Assembly: GCA_033980235.1 (NCBI GenBank)
Contig: CM067067.1
Location: 39,723,985 to 39,787,984, forward strand
DNA from: Diadema setosum
Lineage: Eukaryota > Echinodermata > Echinoidea > Diadematoida > Diadematidae
Reading direction: 5' to 3'
Length of the DNA: 64,000 bases
Positions 1 through 10,143 of this stretch are shown piece after piece. Made by a program: the position numbers and the translations under genes. The notes below the pieces were generated by a model. It was not told the DNA's origin and ran no database searches. It saw only the letters and a program-made list of their open reading frames with translations. Position 1 is the first letter of the stretch, and each line of letters starts with the position of its first letter.

Positions 1-280
1 TTGATGAGGAGGATGAGGAGGCAGAGATTGAAGTGGAAGGCACACAGGAGAAATCAGAGGAAGGGGCCGGTAGCTCTGGGGTGGACGGAGAGAAGACCGA
101 GTCTGGTCAGTCTACTGGTCAAGAAGTGACCATCAATGGTCATCACGATGGTGAGGAGGATGGTGACACCAGTAGTCAGGCTGCTTCCCCACCCCCCAAT
201 GGTAACTCCCCTGGGGTAGGGGAGAGTAATGCTGCTGGAGTGGAGCTGAGACGGAGGACTGTGCAGCCCTATGTACATGA
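1..280 (+). CDS. Extended synaptotagmin-like gene, acidic linker exon (5' partial)
   Basis: The reading frame (codons starting at position 3) is open from the window edge and begins with an acidic run, DEEDEEAEIEVEG. It continues as a Ser/Gly/Glu-rich, low-complexity linker containing TSSQAASPPPNGN and ends ELRRRTVQPYVH. The exon stops at a canonical donor, GA|GTAAGTG at 281, leaving two bases of a codon (phase 2). In E-Syt proteins such a disordered acidic and Ser/Pro-rich linker separates the central C2 domains from the C-terminal C2 domain, and the downstream exons encode exactly such a C2 domain. Upstream exons (TM hairpin, SMP, C2A/C2B) would lie outside the window. The linker itself is not diagnostic. 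Its assignment rests on phase continuity with the downstream exons and the known domain order of the family. Confidence 0.75.
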
Positions 281-434
281 GTAAGTGATTCTCATAGGGA
301 TGGCAAAGTTGTTAGTGATTGTCATGGAAAGTTCCTACAAATGCGACATGTAGTGAGGAGACAGGCTTTAGAACTCACATGTGGTATGTTTGTGATTTTG
401 TAGACATTCAAACTGCCACATAATCATCACTGCA

Positions 435-822
435 TTCAGATGATCCCCCGCTTTGCAGGGCATGTCCTGTTTGCCAGGACTTTCCCTGGTAATCCCATCG
501 TGTGAACGCTCAGGTGGGACATTTCCCGCTCCCCCGGCAAGCTCGTCGAGTCCGGCAACAAAATTCTGGCGGGGAACTGACCTTGATCTCTCGTGCAGTT
601 GTTTTCCTCATAATTTTGTATACTCCAAATGTGGTGGCGAATCAGGCAATCATATAAATTTGCAATCGCGCGCCCTATAGTGCCACGTATGTTGACCTAA
701 CACACAGCTGAAACCACCAGCCGCGATTTTGTCCCCCTTTCAGCAGTGGATTTCAGTGCACGTGTGGCCGGTCGACCGTAAAACTCCCCAAACTGCCCCC
801 ACGAAGCGGGGGATTATCTGAA
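435..822. mobile_element. MITE-like element with inverted ends TTCAGATnATCCCCCGCTT
   Basis: The left end TTCAGATGATCCCCCGCTT (435-453) is the near-exact reverse complement of AAGCGGGGGATTATCTGAA (804-822). The interior is more GC-rich than the flanks and carries no transposase-like reading frame. This is the form of a short non-autonomous DNA transposon. I could not identify a target-site duplication, so the superfamily is open. Confidence 0.6.
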
Positions 823-1367
823 CGTAGGGATAGTTATCAGGGGATCACTATTACATGCAAAATGGAAAACAATACATAATTTTCCCTGGATATTCACTTA
901 ATGTGTTGATTGATATCTTTTTGCCTGCAGTCTTCTCCTTTGTTTGCTATGATGAGTATCCTGTTGTGTGTCAGTCTTTTTCCCTTTCAGTGAATTGCTG
1001 TGTGATCTGATATTTGTTATGCTGTGACTTGACATTGTCTAGTAAACAGGCTAATACACACACTGATGGCTGCATCTATAGATGCTTTCACATTGACAGG
1101 GAAACACAGCAGTGTTTTTGCATGGTATTTTGTAATGTGAACACAAATACTAACTATGCAAAAAACACAAAAAACACTCAACAAAGTACCATGGTATTCT
1201 GGGTGGCAATTCAAACCAGAGGTACAACTGTATGCATGTTAGACTTGAGTGTGAATTGTGTGGTAAAACACTATCAATTGTAAGTCAAATACCTGTATTG
1301 GTACAAACAAATAACAAAGTAAAAAAAAAAAAAAAAACCTACCATCACACTGGGTCAGACAATGTAG

Positions 1368-1884
1368 TTAACTCTTTATGTGCCATGGTGGAAACCCCCT
1401 GTGTGCCACGTTATTCTGAGACACGAAGGTAGTCATGCTTTGAGAAAGAATTCTGTTTTTCCGATTTGTATAACTTCTACAAATTTCTGTTAAGATGGGC
1501 ATAATAGTAGGCAAAGTCAAAGAGGAATGCCAAGCTTTGTTACGATATAAATTTTATGACGAATCTATTTTCAATTCTTCTTTTGAATGACCAGTTTCTA
1601 TATTACTGTAAAGGCATGACTTTTGCACATAAAACCGTGACAGAAACTTACAATGTACAAGCAAATCTAGTTGGGAACATCACTTGATAGTCGACCACCA
1701 CATATAATGCAAGTCGTATATGAGAGGAACAAAAGCATGAGAAACGCTTTTATTGTGCCGCAGGATTAGCAGTAATTAGCGGTTTATCGATCGGTCTTGG
1801 CAGCTTTGTTTGTTGAGCAGAATATGCGAAGTTGGCACGCCGTCAACTGAGCCGGATGTGCGAACGTGGCACATAAAGAGTTAA
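1368..1884. mobile_element. TTAA-flanked MITE (CTCTTTATGTGCCA ends)
   Basis: TTAACTCTTTATGTGCCA at the left (1368-1385) is mirrored by TGGCACATAAAGAGTTAA at the right (1867-1884). The TTAA at both ends is the target duplicated by piggyBac-type transposons, but it could instead be part of the terminal repeat. The interior (about 480 bp) has no coding potential, so the element is non-autonomous. Confidence 0.6.
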
Positions 1885-2095
1885 GGACATCACACATGCC
1901 TATCCAATTGGTAGTTGTGGCTATCAACCAAATCGACTCTGTGTAAAGTGAAGCCCATTGAAAAACAGCTTTTTGCCTGGAAGGCTGAAACTAGTGGATT
2001 TTTACTTCCTTATGGAAGAACATCTCTACATCAAGCTGTCCTGTGTTCTCTGTTTGTCTATTTCTCCTCAAAACTCTGAACTTGTCTTTCTTTAG

Positions 2096-2134
2096 GGATA
2101 GTTCTGAGTCTAATGAGGGTCCTATTTTTGACTA
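2096..2134 (+). CDS. Candidate 39-nt micro-exon of the E-Syt-like gene
   Basis: A pyrimidine-rich acceptor (CTTGTCTTTCTTTAG) is followed by 39 nt and then a consensus donor (GTAAGT at 2135). Read from the phase-2 end of the linker exon it stays open and gives E-DSSESNEGPIFD-Y. It exits in the same phase, so including or skipping it keeps the frame: Y or D precedes PKAPFPYGRIQ in the next exon. The Ser/Glu/Asp-rich content matches the linker. It is too short to be proven by sequence alone. The matched phase, both splice sites and the composition favour a real, possibly alternatively spliced, cassette exon. Confidence 0.55.
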
Positions 2135-2781
2135 GTAAGTCAAAGGTTTTCTTCTCTGTATTCAGTTAGTTTACTTTAACCCTGCTATCGATACTGGTAT
2201 CATAATTTCATCAAGTAATTAAATAAGGTAATAATTTCTTCATTTCCTTTTATCATTTGAATATTCTCTTATCTGGTGAAAGGAACACATTGATTTGGTG
2301 TCAGTTGATTGTTTTATATTTTTTCTCCCAGTTTTCTTATCTCTTTTTATAACATACATGGGGAAAATGCTTATTTGTCTAACTGGTGATGGCAATTATT
2401 TTTTTTCTGTATAAAGTATTCAAATTAAAATGATATTAGGTATGTATGCAGACTGTTAAAAAACTATTAGCAAACTTAATTAATTTCTCAAACTTGATTT
2501 TTTTCTTCCCCAAACCTTTTTGTATATGTACGTAACCTCTTTGTATGAGCATTATGTTAACCAAACAGGCAGGAGAGACTGCTAGAAGAAACCTGAATAG
2601 CATGGGCTATTTTCAAACTGCATAACCCAGGGGGCTAATTTGGTCTCTTGAAATCCCAGCCATTTATAAACTGATTGTGATCAAACTTTGCTTGTCAGTT
2701 TCCCATCATGTATTTTTGAAAAAAAAAAAAAATTATATATACAATCTAATCTATCTAAAATATATAATCTATAAAAATATA

Positions 2782-3398
2782 CAGGGTGGCCCAAAAAGAA
2801 CGGAACGTCTAAGATCTTTAATTTTAGCAATATTGTTGCTAATATATCATTATTTTGCATACTATTGGAAAGGTCATTCTTTTTCCAATAGAATGACACC
2901 AAGTTCTTTAATTTTGGTTAATGTGTTATGATTTTAGGACCGTTTTTGTCAACCCTTGCAATTTTCAAAATGTGATCATTTTGCAATCTCAGAGACACCA
3001 AAACCAGCGAGAACTCGGCTTGCCATAGAACCAGTAATGTTCACAGTGTGTGGAATGTGATTGTCATTGTCCGTTACCATTGTGAAGGAGACGATCTGAC
3101 CACAATAACACCGTCCGTCCCACATTCCGCACATTGTGAACGTTACTGGTTCTATGGCAAGCCGAATTCTCGCTGGTTTCGGTATCTCTGAGAGTGCAAA
3201 ATGATCACATTTTGAAAATTGCAAGGGTTGACGAAAATGGTGTTAAAATCATTACGCATTAACCAAAATTAAAGAACTCGGTGTCATTCTATTGGAAAAA
3301 GAATGACCTTTCCAATAGTATGCAAAATAATGACATATCAGCAACAATATTGCTGAAATTAAAGATCTTAGACGTTCCGTTCTTTTTGGGCCACCCTG
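2782..3398. mobile_element. 617-bp palindromic foldback element with TA duplication
   Basis: The two arms are near-perfect reverse complements, from CAGGGTGGCCCAAAAAGAAC (2782) to GTTCTTTTTGGGCCACCCTG (3398). They meet at a short unpaired centre near 3061-3118. The element is flanked by TA on each side (2780-2781 and 3399-3400), the duplication made by Tc1/mariner-type transposases. Apparent open frames inside it are mirror images of each other and not genes. It is a non-autonomous foldback or MITE. Confidence 0.8.
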
Positions 3399-3977
3399 TA
3401 TAATCAAATTTGTGAAGTCTGTTGTTATTCTTAATTGGACAAATGCAATTGATTTTTGTGATTTTTTTTTTCAAGGAATTCATTTTTTTTTTCAGTTTTC
3501 TCCTCATTTATTGAGAAAATGGAATCAAATTTGTCCAGTTTTCCCCTCATTTATGGAGAAAATGCAATCAAATTTGGCACGTTTGTGATTTGTCATGTGT
3601 GCAAAAAGAAGGCTTGGTCAAATGTTTTGAGATTTTATATTCATGATTCTAATCAATGACACAAATATGCTCGTAAAATTGTGAATTTATTGCCTTTTGA
3701 CTACCATTTCAGGGTAGAAATCTGTTTCCTACAAAGTTTGTAAATTGAGGAAAGGTGATATTTAGTGTACATTGTTTGACTAATAATTAAAAAGTGGAAA
3801 ATGCTTTTCCAAATTGATAGAGATAAATGAATAGTTATTAGCAACAAAAAAGTTGAATATTTCATAGTAATTTATTAGATATGACTTAGTATCAGGATGC
3901 TCAAATACGAAAGCAATAAAGATTGATTATTTCACTGTAAGTTGAAAAGCTACTGATGGTAACACAATAAAGCACGT

Positions 3978-4201
3978 TCAGACTGGCAAAAGATTGATCA
4001 GTTTAAGATCACAAAGTCTTTGCGATCTTTTGTAATCCAATCACACTGGCAAAAGACCCAAGAAGTTTGGCAGGGATGGCATGGGGAAATTATCCCTCGT
4101 TGGAGAGGGAAGTTTTGTGGGAAGTTTTGCGGGAAATTTGTTGTCACACTGTCAAAACTTAGAGATCATGATCCTAAACTTCTCGTCTTTTGCCAGTCTG
4201 A
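3978..4201. mobile_element. Short foldback element (CAGACTGGCAAAAG ends)
   Basis: TCAGACTGGCAAAAGA (3978-3993) and TCTTTTGCCAGTCTGA (4186-4201) are exact reverse complements about 224 bp apart. Inside are further copies of CACTGGCAAAAGA and AAGTTT..GGGAAATTT patterns. No coding frame is present. This looks like a MITE; flanking duplications are not obvious. Confidence 0.6.
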
Positions 4202-4547
4202 CTGCGCCTATAGTAAACCATCACCACTATGAACAACATTGAAAAAAAGAAATGTGTGAAATAATTATCCGAATCCCGATGGAATCTCATTTTCTTTGCT
4301 CAATTTTCCACTAATAAATAATTATCCACTGACATTATTTTAGACTGTTTTATGGTATGATTTTCTTGTTTATCTCTTTGTTTTCCAATGCTTATGTATT
4401 TCTATTTCTAATAGATTATATACATCTTTGTTTTTTTAATCTTTTGTTTTTTTATATTTTATTATCCTAGAATAATTTATGATAGCCAAAAGGGATGTTA
4501 TCTGAGGGAAAACAACAAAAAATTCTTTTGACAACGGTTCTTGTCAC

Positions 4548-4575
4548 ACCAGGGAGGTGAGCTCACCTCCCTGGT
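4548..4575. repeat. Perfect 28-bp palindrome
   Basis: ACCAGGGAGGTGAG is followed directly by its exact reverse complement CTCACCTCCCTGGT. A related palindrome, AGGGAGGTGGG/TCCCACCTCCCT, lies near 54824-54846, and a single half (ACCAGGGAGGTG) occurs near 42059. It may be a minimal foldback, with two transposon ends joined head to head. Confidence 0.7.
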
Positions 4576-5734
4576 AAAACTCATACATTCTACACACAAA
4601 AATAATTGGAAACTGCCAATTTTTCTTGACAAATACCACTGTGGGATGTATTTCCATGTTACTGATATAAATAACGAAAGACATTGCAGGGAAACATGCA
4701 AGTTGCATTCCAGTGTCTTTTGTGTATTATCATGTTAGTACTTTCTGCAGTGATTGACAGATGATGTCACCAACAGAATAATAGTTTTGACTGTTGTCTT
4801 TTATGGGTATATCTGAGTCATCTGAAGAAATATAGTAGAAATGATATAAGAAAATATATGGCACATATTTAGATATTCTTTTGGCCACATCAGTGATGAT
4901 CAGGGTACAAATGTGTATTATGAATCAATAAAAGTCAACATGCATTTGTATTGCATATTCCATGTCTGTACGAGGACAGGCGTGATTGATATTATAAGTC
5001 AGCTGTTGATACTTCATTAATTTTCTCACAGATTTTATACTTTTGTCATCTTAAGTAACTGTTTCATCATTGTTAAAGAAACAGGAGCATGCAACTTGTT
5101 TGGTTCTTTTTGTTATTGTATGTTGCCATGTGTTTTTACTCAATATTTTGGTTATTGGTGTGTACCCACAAAATCACATGTTTTAAAAATCCTTTACTAT
5201 TACATTACGTTTTCCCCCTCTCTTTGGTTGATTTCCTGCTGTTTTACTATAGAATTATGTTAGTATGGCTGCCTTATGTTGTATGTATATGTAGTAATCA
5301 TAGTTTTGTTCTTTACTTTCAATTTATATGCTCCTCACACGTATAGTCATAACACACTGACTTTTACTCAACACATACAATATCATGTTTCCTCCACAGG
5401 TGCTAGTTATATATTAAATGAGGGCTCCCCAGCCTCAGTCATAGATAATTGTGTGAAGAAGTCAGCTGTGAAGACATTATTAGAATTGGGGAGATATGGA
5501 TTTAGCCTAATTTGTTGGATTCCTTAGATGTCACTCAAATGATGCAATGCATGACATTGTATACTCATGGTTGATTCGAAGATGAATGTCATTTGTAAAT
5601 TAGATACTAATTTTGCACTTCAACAGAACAATTTCTACATTTAGATAGTATTTTAAAGATGTACTTTAACAGAACAATTCTATGGGAAATGTGCATTCTT
5701 GCAAAATCAGCTCATCCTCAATGGGTAAAGAGAC

Positions 5735-5907
5735 CAGGGGACCGTTTCATGAAAGTGTCAGCCCTGACAAGTTGTCAGTCTCTGACAATCACCATGGTAA
5801 CAGTCAGTGACCAGAGCTTCTCAGCCAATCAAATCCACAGATTTTGCTGAAATTTTCAGAGACTCACAACTTGTCAGTGCTGACTAAATTGATGAAACAC
5901 CACCCAG
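5735..5907. mobile_element. MITE with TTTCATGAAA-type ends
   Basis: The left end (GGACCGTTTCATGAAAGTGTCAG) pairs imperfectly with the right end (CTGACTAAATTGATGAAAC). Internal GACAAGTTGTCAG and ACAACTTGTCAG segments pair as well. A second element with TTTCATGAAGCA ends occurs at 32822-32972, so this belongs to a loose class of foldbacks built on ATTTCATGAA ends. Confidence 0.5.
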
Positions 5908-6724
5908 GTACCACATGATGAACTAGAGATTTCTGTAGTCTTGGCTTCATAAGGGATCTTTGTATCCTATGAGAGGGATATATGGGATGGATACACATTT
6001 GGGTTCATTCATGTGAATTATTGAGGCTGTTGGTAAGGCTGTGGGAAAATTTTTGATTTAGAGTCAGTGAAATGTACATATTCTTTCTCACTGAGGAAAA
6101 GTCTCTATTATTTATAGTAATATATCATATAAATAATTGATTAAGTTTATTGCCGTAGTATTGATGTCTTTTGAATAAGTGACACTGTGGGGTCTGGATT
6201 ATGTCTGAAAACAAAACAAAACAAAAGAAAACAAAACTGTGTTGTGGAAATTGGCTAGACAGTTTACTGTGATGGTAGTCATGAGAGGTGGTAGAAATCT
6301 GTGTTGTCGTCATTAGGAATGTCTTCTCAATAGTGAATGGGGGGTCGAGGTTTTCTTTTGCTTCATTTTCAGCTGAGGGAAAAGAATTAATCCAAAAGTA
6401 AATTGTGTAATTTGGCCTCTTTTATCTTGTTTGCATGTAAATTCACCCTACACAAGATCATAGCTATATCATATGAGAAGTCTGTTGGCCAAGTCAGAGA
6501 CAGGGAGGAGCACTCACTGTTGGAAATGATTATGTAAGAACATTTCTTCCTAATCAAGACACCAGATAATATCTCATTTCAAACCAACTTTGATCTGTAT
6601 GTTACAAAGGGTATTGTCATGATAGAGTTCTCTAAAACAAGATACATTCTAGTTTATTTATCATGTTTATTATTATGATATCAGTGATTTTCTCTTTCAT
6701 TTCTAAATGTCTACTCCCTCGTAG

Positions 6725-6817
6725 CCCCAAGGCTCCGTTCCCATATGGCCGTATCCAGATGACCATAAGATACAGTTCACCAAGGGGGAGAGTCATAGTT
6801 GTGGTGCACAAGGCATC
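6725..6817 (+). CDS. E-Syt-like C2C domain, first exon
   Basis: Acceptor CTCCCTCGTAG|C and donor TC|GTGAGT bound 93 nt. Entered in phase 2 it encodes PKAPFPYGRIQMTIRYS followed by SPRGRVIVVVHKAS, ending in phase 2. 'GRIQMTIRYS..RGRVIVVVHKAS' is the expected first pair of beta strands of a type-I C2 domain (RIxLTIxYxxxxxxLxVxVxxAxxL), and of the terminal C2 domain of extended synaptotagmins in particular. This assigns the gene family more firmly than the linker does. An alternative reading as another C2 protein (RIM, synaptotagmin) cannot be excluded without a search. Confidence 0.85.
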
Positions 6818-7420
6818 GTGAGTATAACCCAATGTCTCGTCTCATAGCCTGACATCATACTGTATAAGCTGATATTTTCACGACGGTTTATTTTTTGCGA
6901 ATTTGGTGAATCGCAGTTGGACTGCGAATTTAACAACATGCAAAAATGTCACCATGCTCTCAGGTGATAGTGCACTTATGAAGGCCTCTGTGTCAATTGG
7001 TGAAAACAACATCTCGCAAAAATGTCTGTGACTTCCTCATTCGCAAAAATATCTGTACGCGAAAAAAACAGCGTGTACAGTAATGATAATGACCAAGCAG
7101 ACAGCAGTAGAATACATGCCAACACAATCTTTGTGTTACTGGGGAGCTATAAATTCATTAGCTGTACATTGACTTTTTAGTTAATTTCTTTAATGAAAAA
7201 ATCCATGATTGAAAAGATTTTTTCCTCTTCAAAAATGATGTATTACAAGCTAACAAAGGACAAACAAGCATGGAATGTAAAACATGTATAGAAAGACTAA
7301 CAAAATGGAGAAGTCATTGATTTGCTTGCATTCAAAATGTGTGAAGAATGACAACATGAAAGTGATATGAGGTGTAATTATACCATTGCCTAGAATATTG
7401 TTCTTTTTTCTTCCTAACAG
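6818..7420 (+). other. Intron with one TA-flanked foldback
   Basis: 603-bp intron. Positions 6859-7082 form an imperfect foldback with ends TACTGTATAAGC and GCGTGTACAGTA, arms rich in TTTTTGCGAA. Its ends resemble those of the element at 15127-15239. No other feature is seen. Confidence 0.5.
6859..7082. mobile_element. TA-flanked foldback (CTGTA...TACAG)
   Basis: The left arm, TACTGTATAAGCTGATATTT, is matched by the reverse complement of ATATCTGTACGCG..CAGCGTGTACAGTA on the right. TA at both ends suits a Tc1/mariner-like duplication. The pairing is imperfect, so this is an old copy. Confidence 0.45.
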
Positions 7421-7555
7421 ACAACTGACCATCCCAGATTCAGAAAGCATGCCTGATTCCTACATCAGAGCTTACCTCCTGCCGGACAAGTCCAAGAATG
7501 GCAAACAGAAGACTAAAGTTATCAAGGACACCAGAGAGCCGGTCTTTGACCACAC
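7421..7555 (+). CDS. E-Syt-like C2C domain, second exon (basic patch)
   Basis: A strong polypyrimidine acceptor (TTCTTTTTTCTTCCTAACAG) and donor AC|GTACGT enclose 135 nt, phase 2 at both ends. It encodes QLTIPDSESMPDSYIRAYLL then PDKSKNGKQKTKVIKDTREPVFDHT. PDSYIRAYLLPDK is the C2 'SDPYVKxYLLPD' strand. The lysine-rich segment KSKNGKQKTKVIK is the polybasic strand that binds plasma-membrane phosphoinositides in E-Syt C2C domains. EPVFDHTF corresponds to the C2 'NPVFNExF' motif. Few calcium-ligand aspartates are visible, which suits the calcium-independent C2C of this family. Confidence 0.88.
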
Positions 7556-7638
7556 GTACGTTTCTTGCTATTCATATCAAATCCTGAATTAGTCTTGTTA
7601 AATTATGCAGTCAGTACCGGCTGCTGTGAGGGATTGTA

Positions 7639-7826
7639 ACCAGCACTTGCTATTGGGCAGAAGCTTGTAAGTCTGGTGGATATGACAACTGTCTAAATAT
7701 CAGAAGGTCGTTGGTTCAAACCCCACTTGAGCATGTATGCCCAGATTTTTATCATTGCTACTACTCTAAACATTTGATAATCGATACTTACTTACGCTGA
7801 TGAAGGGCAATTTGTCATTCTTTGAG
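7639..7826 (+). mobile_element. tRNA-derived SINE, family B, copy 1
   Basis: This segment aligns along its length with 36905-37106. Shared blocks include a box-B-like GGTTCAAACCCCACTTGAG (GGTTCAAATCCCGCTCGAG in the other copy), GTATGCCCAGATTTTTATC, GCTACTACT and GGGCAATTTGTCA. Box-A and box-B spacing indicates a tRNA-derived RNA polymerase III promoter. This copy is more diverged than the one at 36905. Confidence 0.65.
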
Positions 7827-8565
7827 AGATTTTTTTAACTCGTCTTTTATTCGTTGACTTGTATGTCTGATGGTTTGAAAGGATGTGGAACAGATTTCAC
7901 TGATTGCTGGCTTCTTCTTTGATGTGGTGTCTAGGTTGCATTGATGGATAAATATCAGTCTGACCTACCACAACATTTTATTAATGTCCTGAATATACAA
8001 AGTGATAAGGAAAATTGATATAGTTGTGAAGGAATTGACATTGAAGTTCAGATGAAAAATTTGATATGAAATGTATGTCATGAGGGATTTTTCTCTCTTC
8101 TCTGGTCATAGATCCTATATAACATATTTTGTCACAATCCCTTTTCCTTTGTATGATTTTTGTCTCTTTTTTTGTGATGAAGACTAATATATTTCCTATA
8201 TCCACATGTTATGATATGAACCAAATGTTTACTGATTAAAGGTAAATTCAGTAACTTGGATGTTGTATCTGTTCTCTGACTGCAAAATGTCAGCTAACTT
8301 ATACATGGAGAATAATAGGATGTCAATGAATGAGGGCATTTCATGTATGTATTTAAAGTGTAATGATGAATAGAATCATACCAAACTTCAAAATGTATTA
8401 TTTTCTTAACCTTGCACATATATTTCAACAAATGATATTATTCAAGACAGGTCATTTATCCATACACCCTCTGTGCACCACATTAGTTTCTTGTCTGTAG
8501 GTATGTGATGTGTATGAATACTGTGAATATTTGACTCATTGGCACAGAATAAGTTAGAATCTGCA

Positions 8566-9923
8566 ACCTTTGAGTTTATTACACCTAGATTGATGTCAAC
8601 TAGTCTATTGGAATCCATGAAACCTTTGAGTTACACCTAGATTGATGTCAACTAGTCTATTGGAATCCATGAAACCTTTGAGTTTATTACACCTAGATTG
8701 ATGTCAACTAGTCTATTGGAATCCATGAAACCTTTGAGTTACACCTAGATTGATGTCAACTAGTCTATTGGAATCCATGAAACCTTTGAGTTACACCTAG
8801 ATTGATGTCAACTAGTCTATTGGAATCCATGAAACCTTTGAGTTACACCTAGATTGATGTCAACTGGTCTACTGGAATCCATGAAACCTTTGAGTTACAC
8901 CTAGATTGATGTCAACTAGTCTATTGGAATCCATGAAACCTTTGAGTTACACCTAGATTGATGTCAACTAGTCTATTGGAATCCATGAAACCTTTGAGTT
9001 ACACCTAGATTGATGTCAACTAGTCTATTGGAATCCATGAAACCTTTGAGTTACACCTAGATTGATGTCAACTAGTCTATTGGAATCCATGAAACCTTTG
9101 AGTTACACCTAGATTGATGTCAACTAGTCTATTGGAATCCATGAAACCTTTGAGTTACACCTAGATTGATGTCAACTAGTCTATTGGAATCCATGAAACC
9201 TTTGAGTTACACCTAGATTGATGTCAACTAGTCTATTGGAATCCATGAAACCTTTGAGTTACACCTAGATTGATGTAAACTAGTCTATTGGAATCCATGA
9301 AACCTTTGAGTTACACCTAGATTGATGTAAACTAGTCTATTGGAATCCATGAAACCTTTGAGTTACACCTAGATTGATGTCAACTAGTCTATTGGAATCC
9401 ATGAAACCTTTGAGTTACACCTAGATTGATGTCAACTAGTCTACTGGAATCCATGAAACCTTTGAGTTACACCTAGATTGATGTCAACTAGTCTATTGGA
9501 ATCCATGAAACCTTTGAGTTACACCTAGATTGATGTCAACTAGTCTACTGGAATCCATGAAACCTTTGAGTTACACCTAGATTGATGTCAACTAGTCTAT
9601 TGGAATCCATGAAACCTTTGAGTTACACCTAGATTGATGTAAACTAGTCTATTGGAATCCATGAAACCTTTGAGTTACACCTAGATTGATGTCAACTAGT
9701 CTATTGGAATCCATGAAACCTTTGAGTTACACCTAGATTGATGTAAACTAGTCTATTGGAATCCATGAAACCTTTGAGTTACACCTAGATTGATGTAAAC
9801 TAGTCTATTGGAATCCATGAAACCTTTGAGTTACACCTAGATTGATGTAAACTAGTCTATTGGAATCCATGAAACCTTTGAGTTACACCTAGATTGATGT
9901 AAACTAGTCTACTGGAATCCATG
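8566..9923 (+). repeat. 52-bp minisatellite, about 26 units, in E-Syt intron
   Basis: The unit runs CCTTTGAGTTACACCTAGAT, TGATGTCAACTAGTCTATTG, GAATCCATGAAA. It repeats head to tail about 26 times with very few changes: TGTCAACT versus TGTAAACT, and CTATTGG versus CTACTGG. The first and third units carry an extra TTAT. The near-identity implies recent expansion or homogenisation. It ends about 110 bp before the next coding exon. There are no unique spacers between units, so it is not a CRISPR-like array. Confidence 0.95.
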
Positions 9924-10032
9924 TCTTGAAAGACGGTGGTGTTCAGTTGATGATTCCATGATAGAATATTTGGTTATGTTTTGATATCTCTCCCTCTAAA
10001 TAAACACCTGAACTTACTTTTTGTTTCAACAG

Positions 10033-10138
10033 ATTTGAGTTTGTCTGCTCATCGACAGAGCTGTCTGAGAGAACATTAGACATTGCAGTGAAGCACTCAG
10101 GCTCTTTCCTTGCCCTATCCAATCCGACCATCGGTCAG
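10033..10138 (+). CDS. E-Syt-like C2C domain, third exon
   Basis: Acceptor TTTTTGTTTCAACAG|A and donor CAG|GTAATT bound 106 nt. Phase 2 entry and phase 0 exit give FEFVCSSTELSERTLDIAVK then HSGSFLALSNPTIGQ. LSERTLDIAVKHSG is the C2 'LxxRTLxVxVxxxG' strand, and IGQ is the usual 'IGxVxVxL' strand that continues in the next exon. The donor lies only a few bases before the first base of a Helentron-like element (see 10144-11254), so part of the extended donor context is transposon-derived. Confidence 0.85.
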
Positions 10139-10143
10139 GTAAT

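Larger units (their letters stand above)
281..2095 (+). other. Intron with two foldback elements
   Basis: Intron between the linker exon and the micro-exon, or part of a longer intron if the micro-exon is skipped. It holds two foldback elements (435-822 and 1368-1884) and a poly-A run near 1321-1337. The rest is AT-rich sequence with no coding signal that I can support. Confidence 0.6.
2135..6724 (+). other. Intron with several foldback elements
   Basis: Large intron before the first C2C exon. It contains a 617-bp palindromic element (2782-3398) and a foldback with CAGACTGGCAAAAG ends (3978-4201). It also contains a perfect 28-bp palindrome (4548-4575) and a TTTCATGAAA-ended element (5735-5907). 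A roughly 40-bp direct duplication lies at 3493-3577, two copies of a unit reading CCTCATTTAT then GAGAAAATG. The remainder is unique AT-rich DNA in which I see no further exon. Confidence 0.6.
7556..10032 (+). other. Intron with SINE copy and 52-bp minisatellite
   Basis: Intron inside the C2C coding region. It contains a tRNA-derived SINE copy (7639-7826) and a long 52-bp tandem array (8566-9923). The remaining roughly 700 bp (7827-8565) is AT-rich and featureless to my reading. Confidence 0.6.

Noticed and set aside
2976..3224. 82-codon minus-strand open frame
   Set aside because: It lies in the arms of a palindromic element; its two halves are mirror images.
8566..9923. CRISPR-like array
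   Set aside because: Repeats are contiguous with no unique spacers, and the locus is an intron of a eukaryotic gene. It is a minisatellite.
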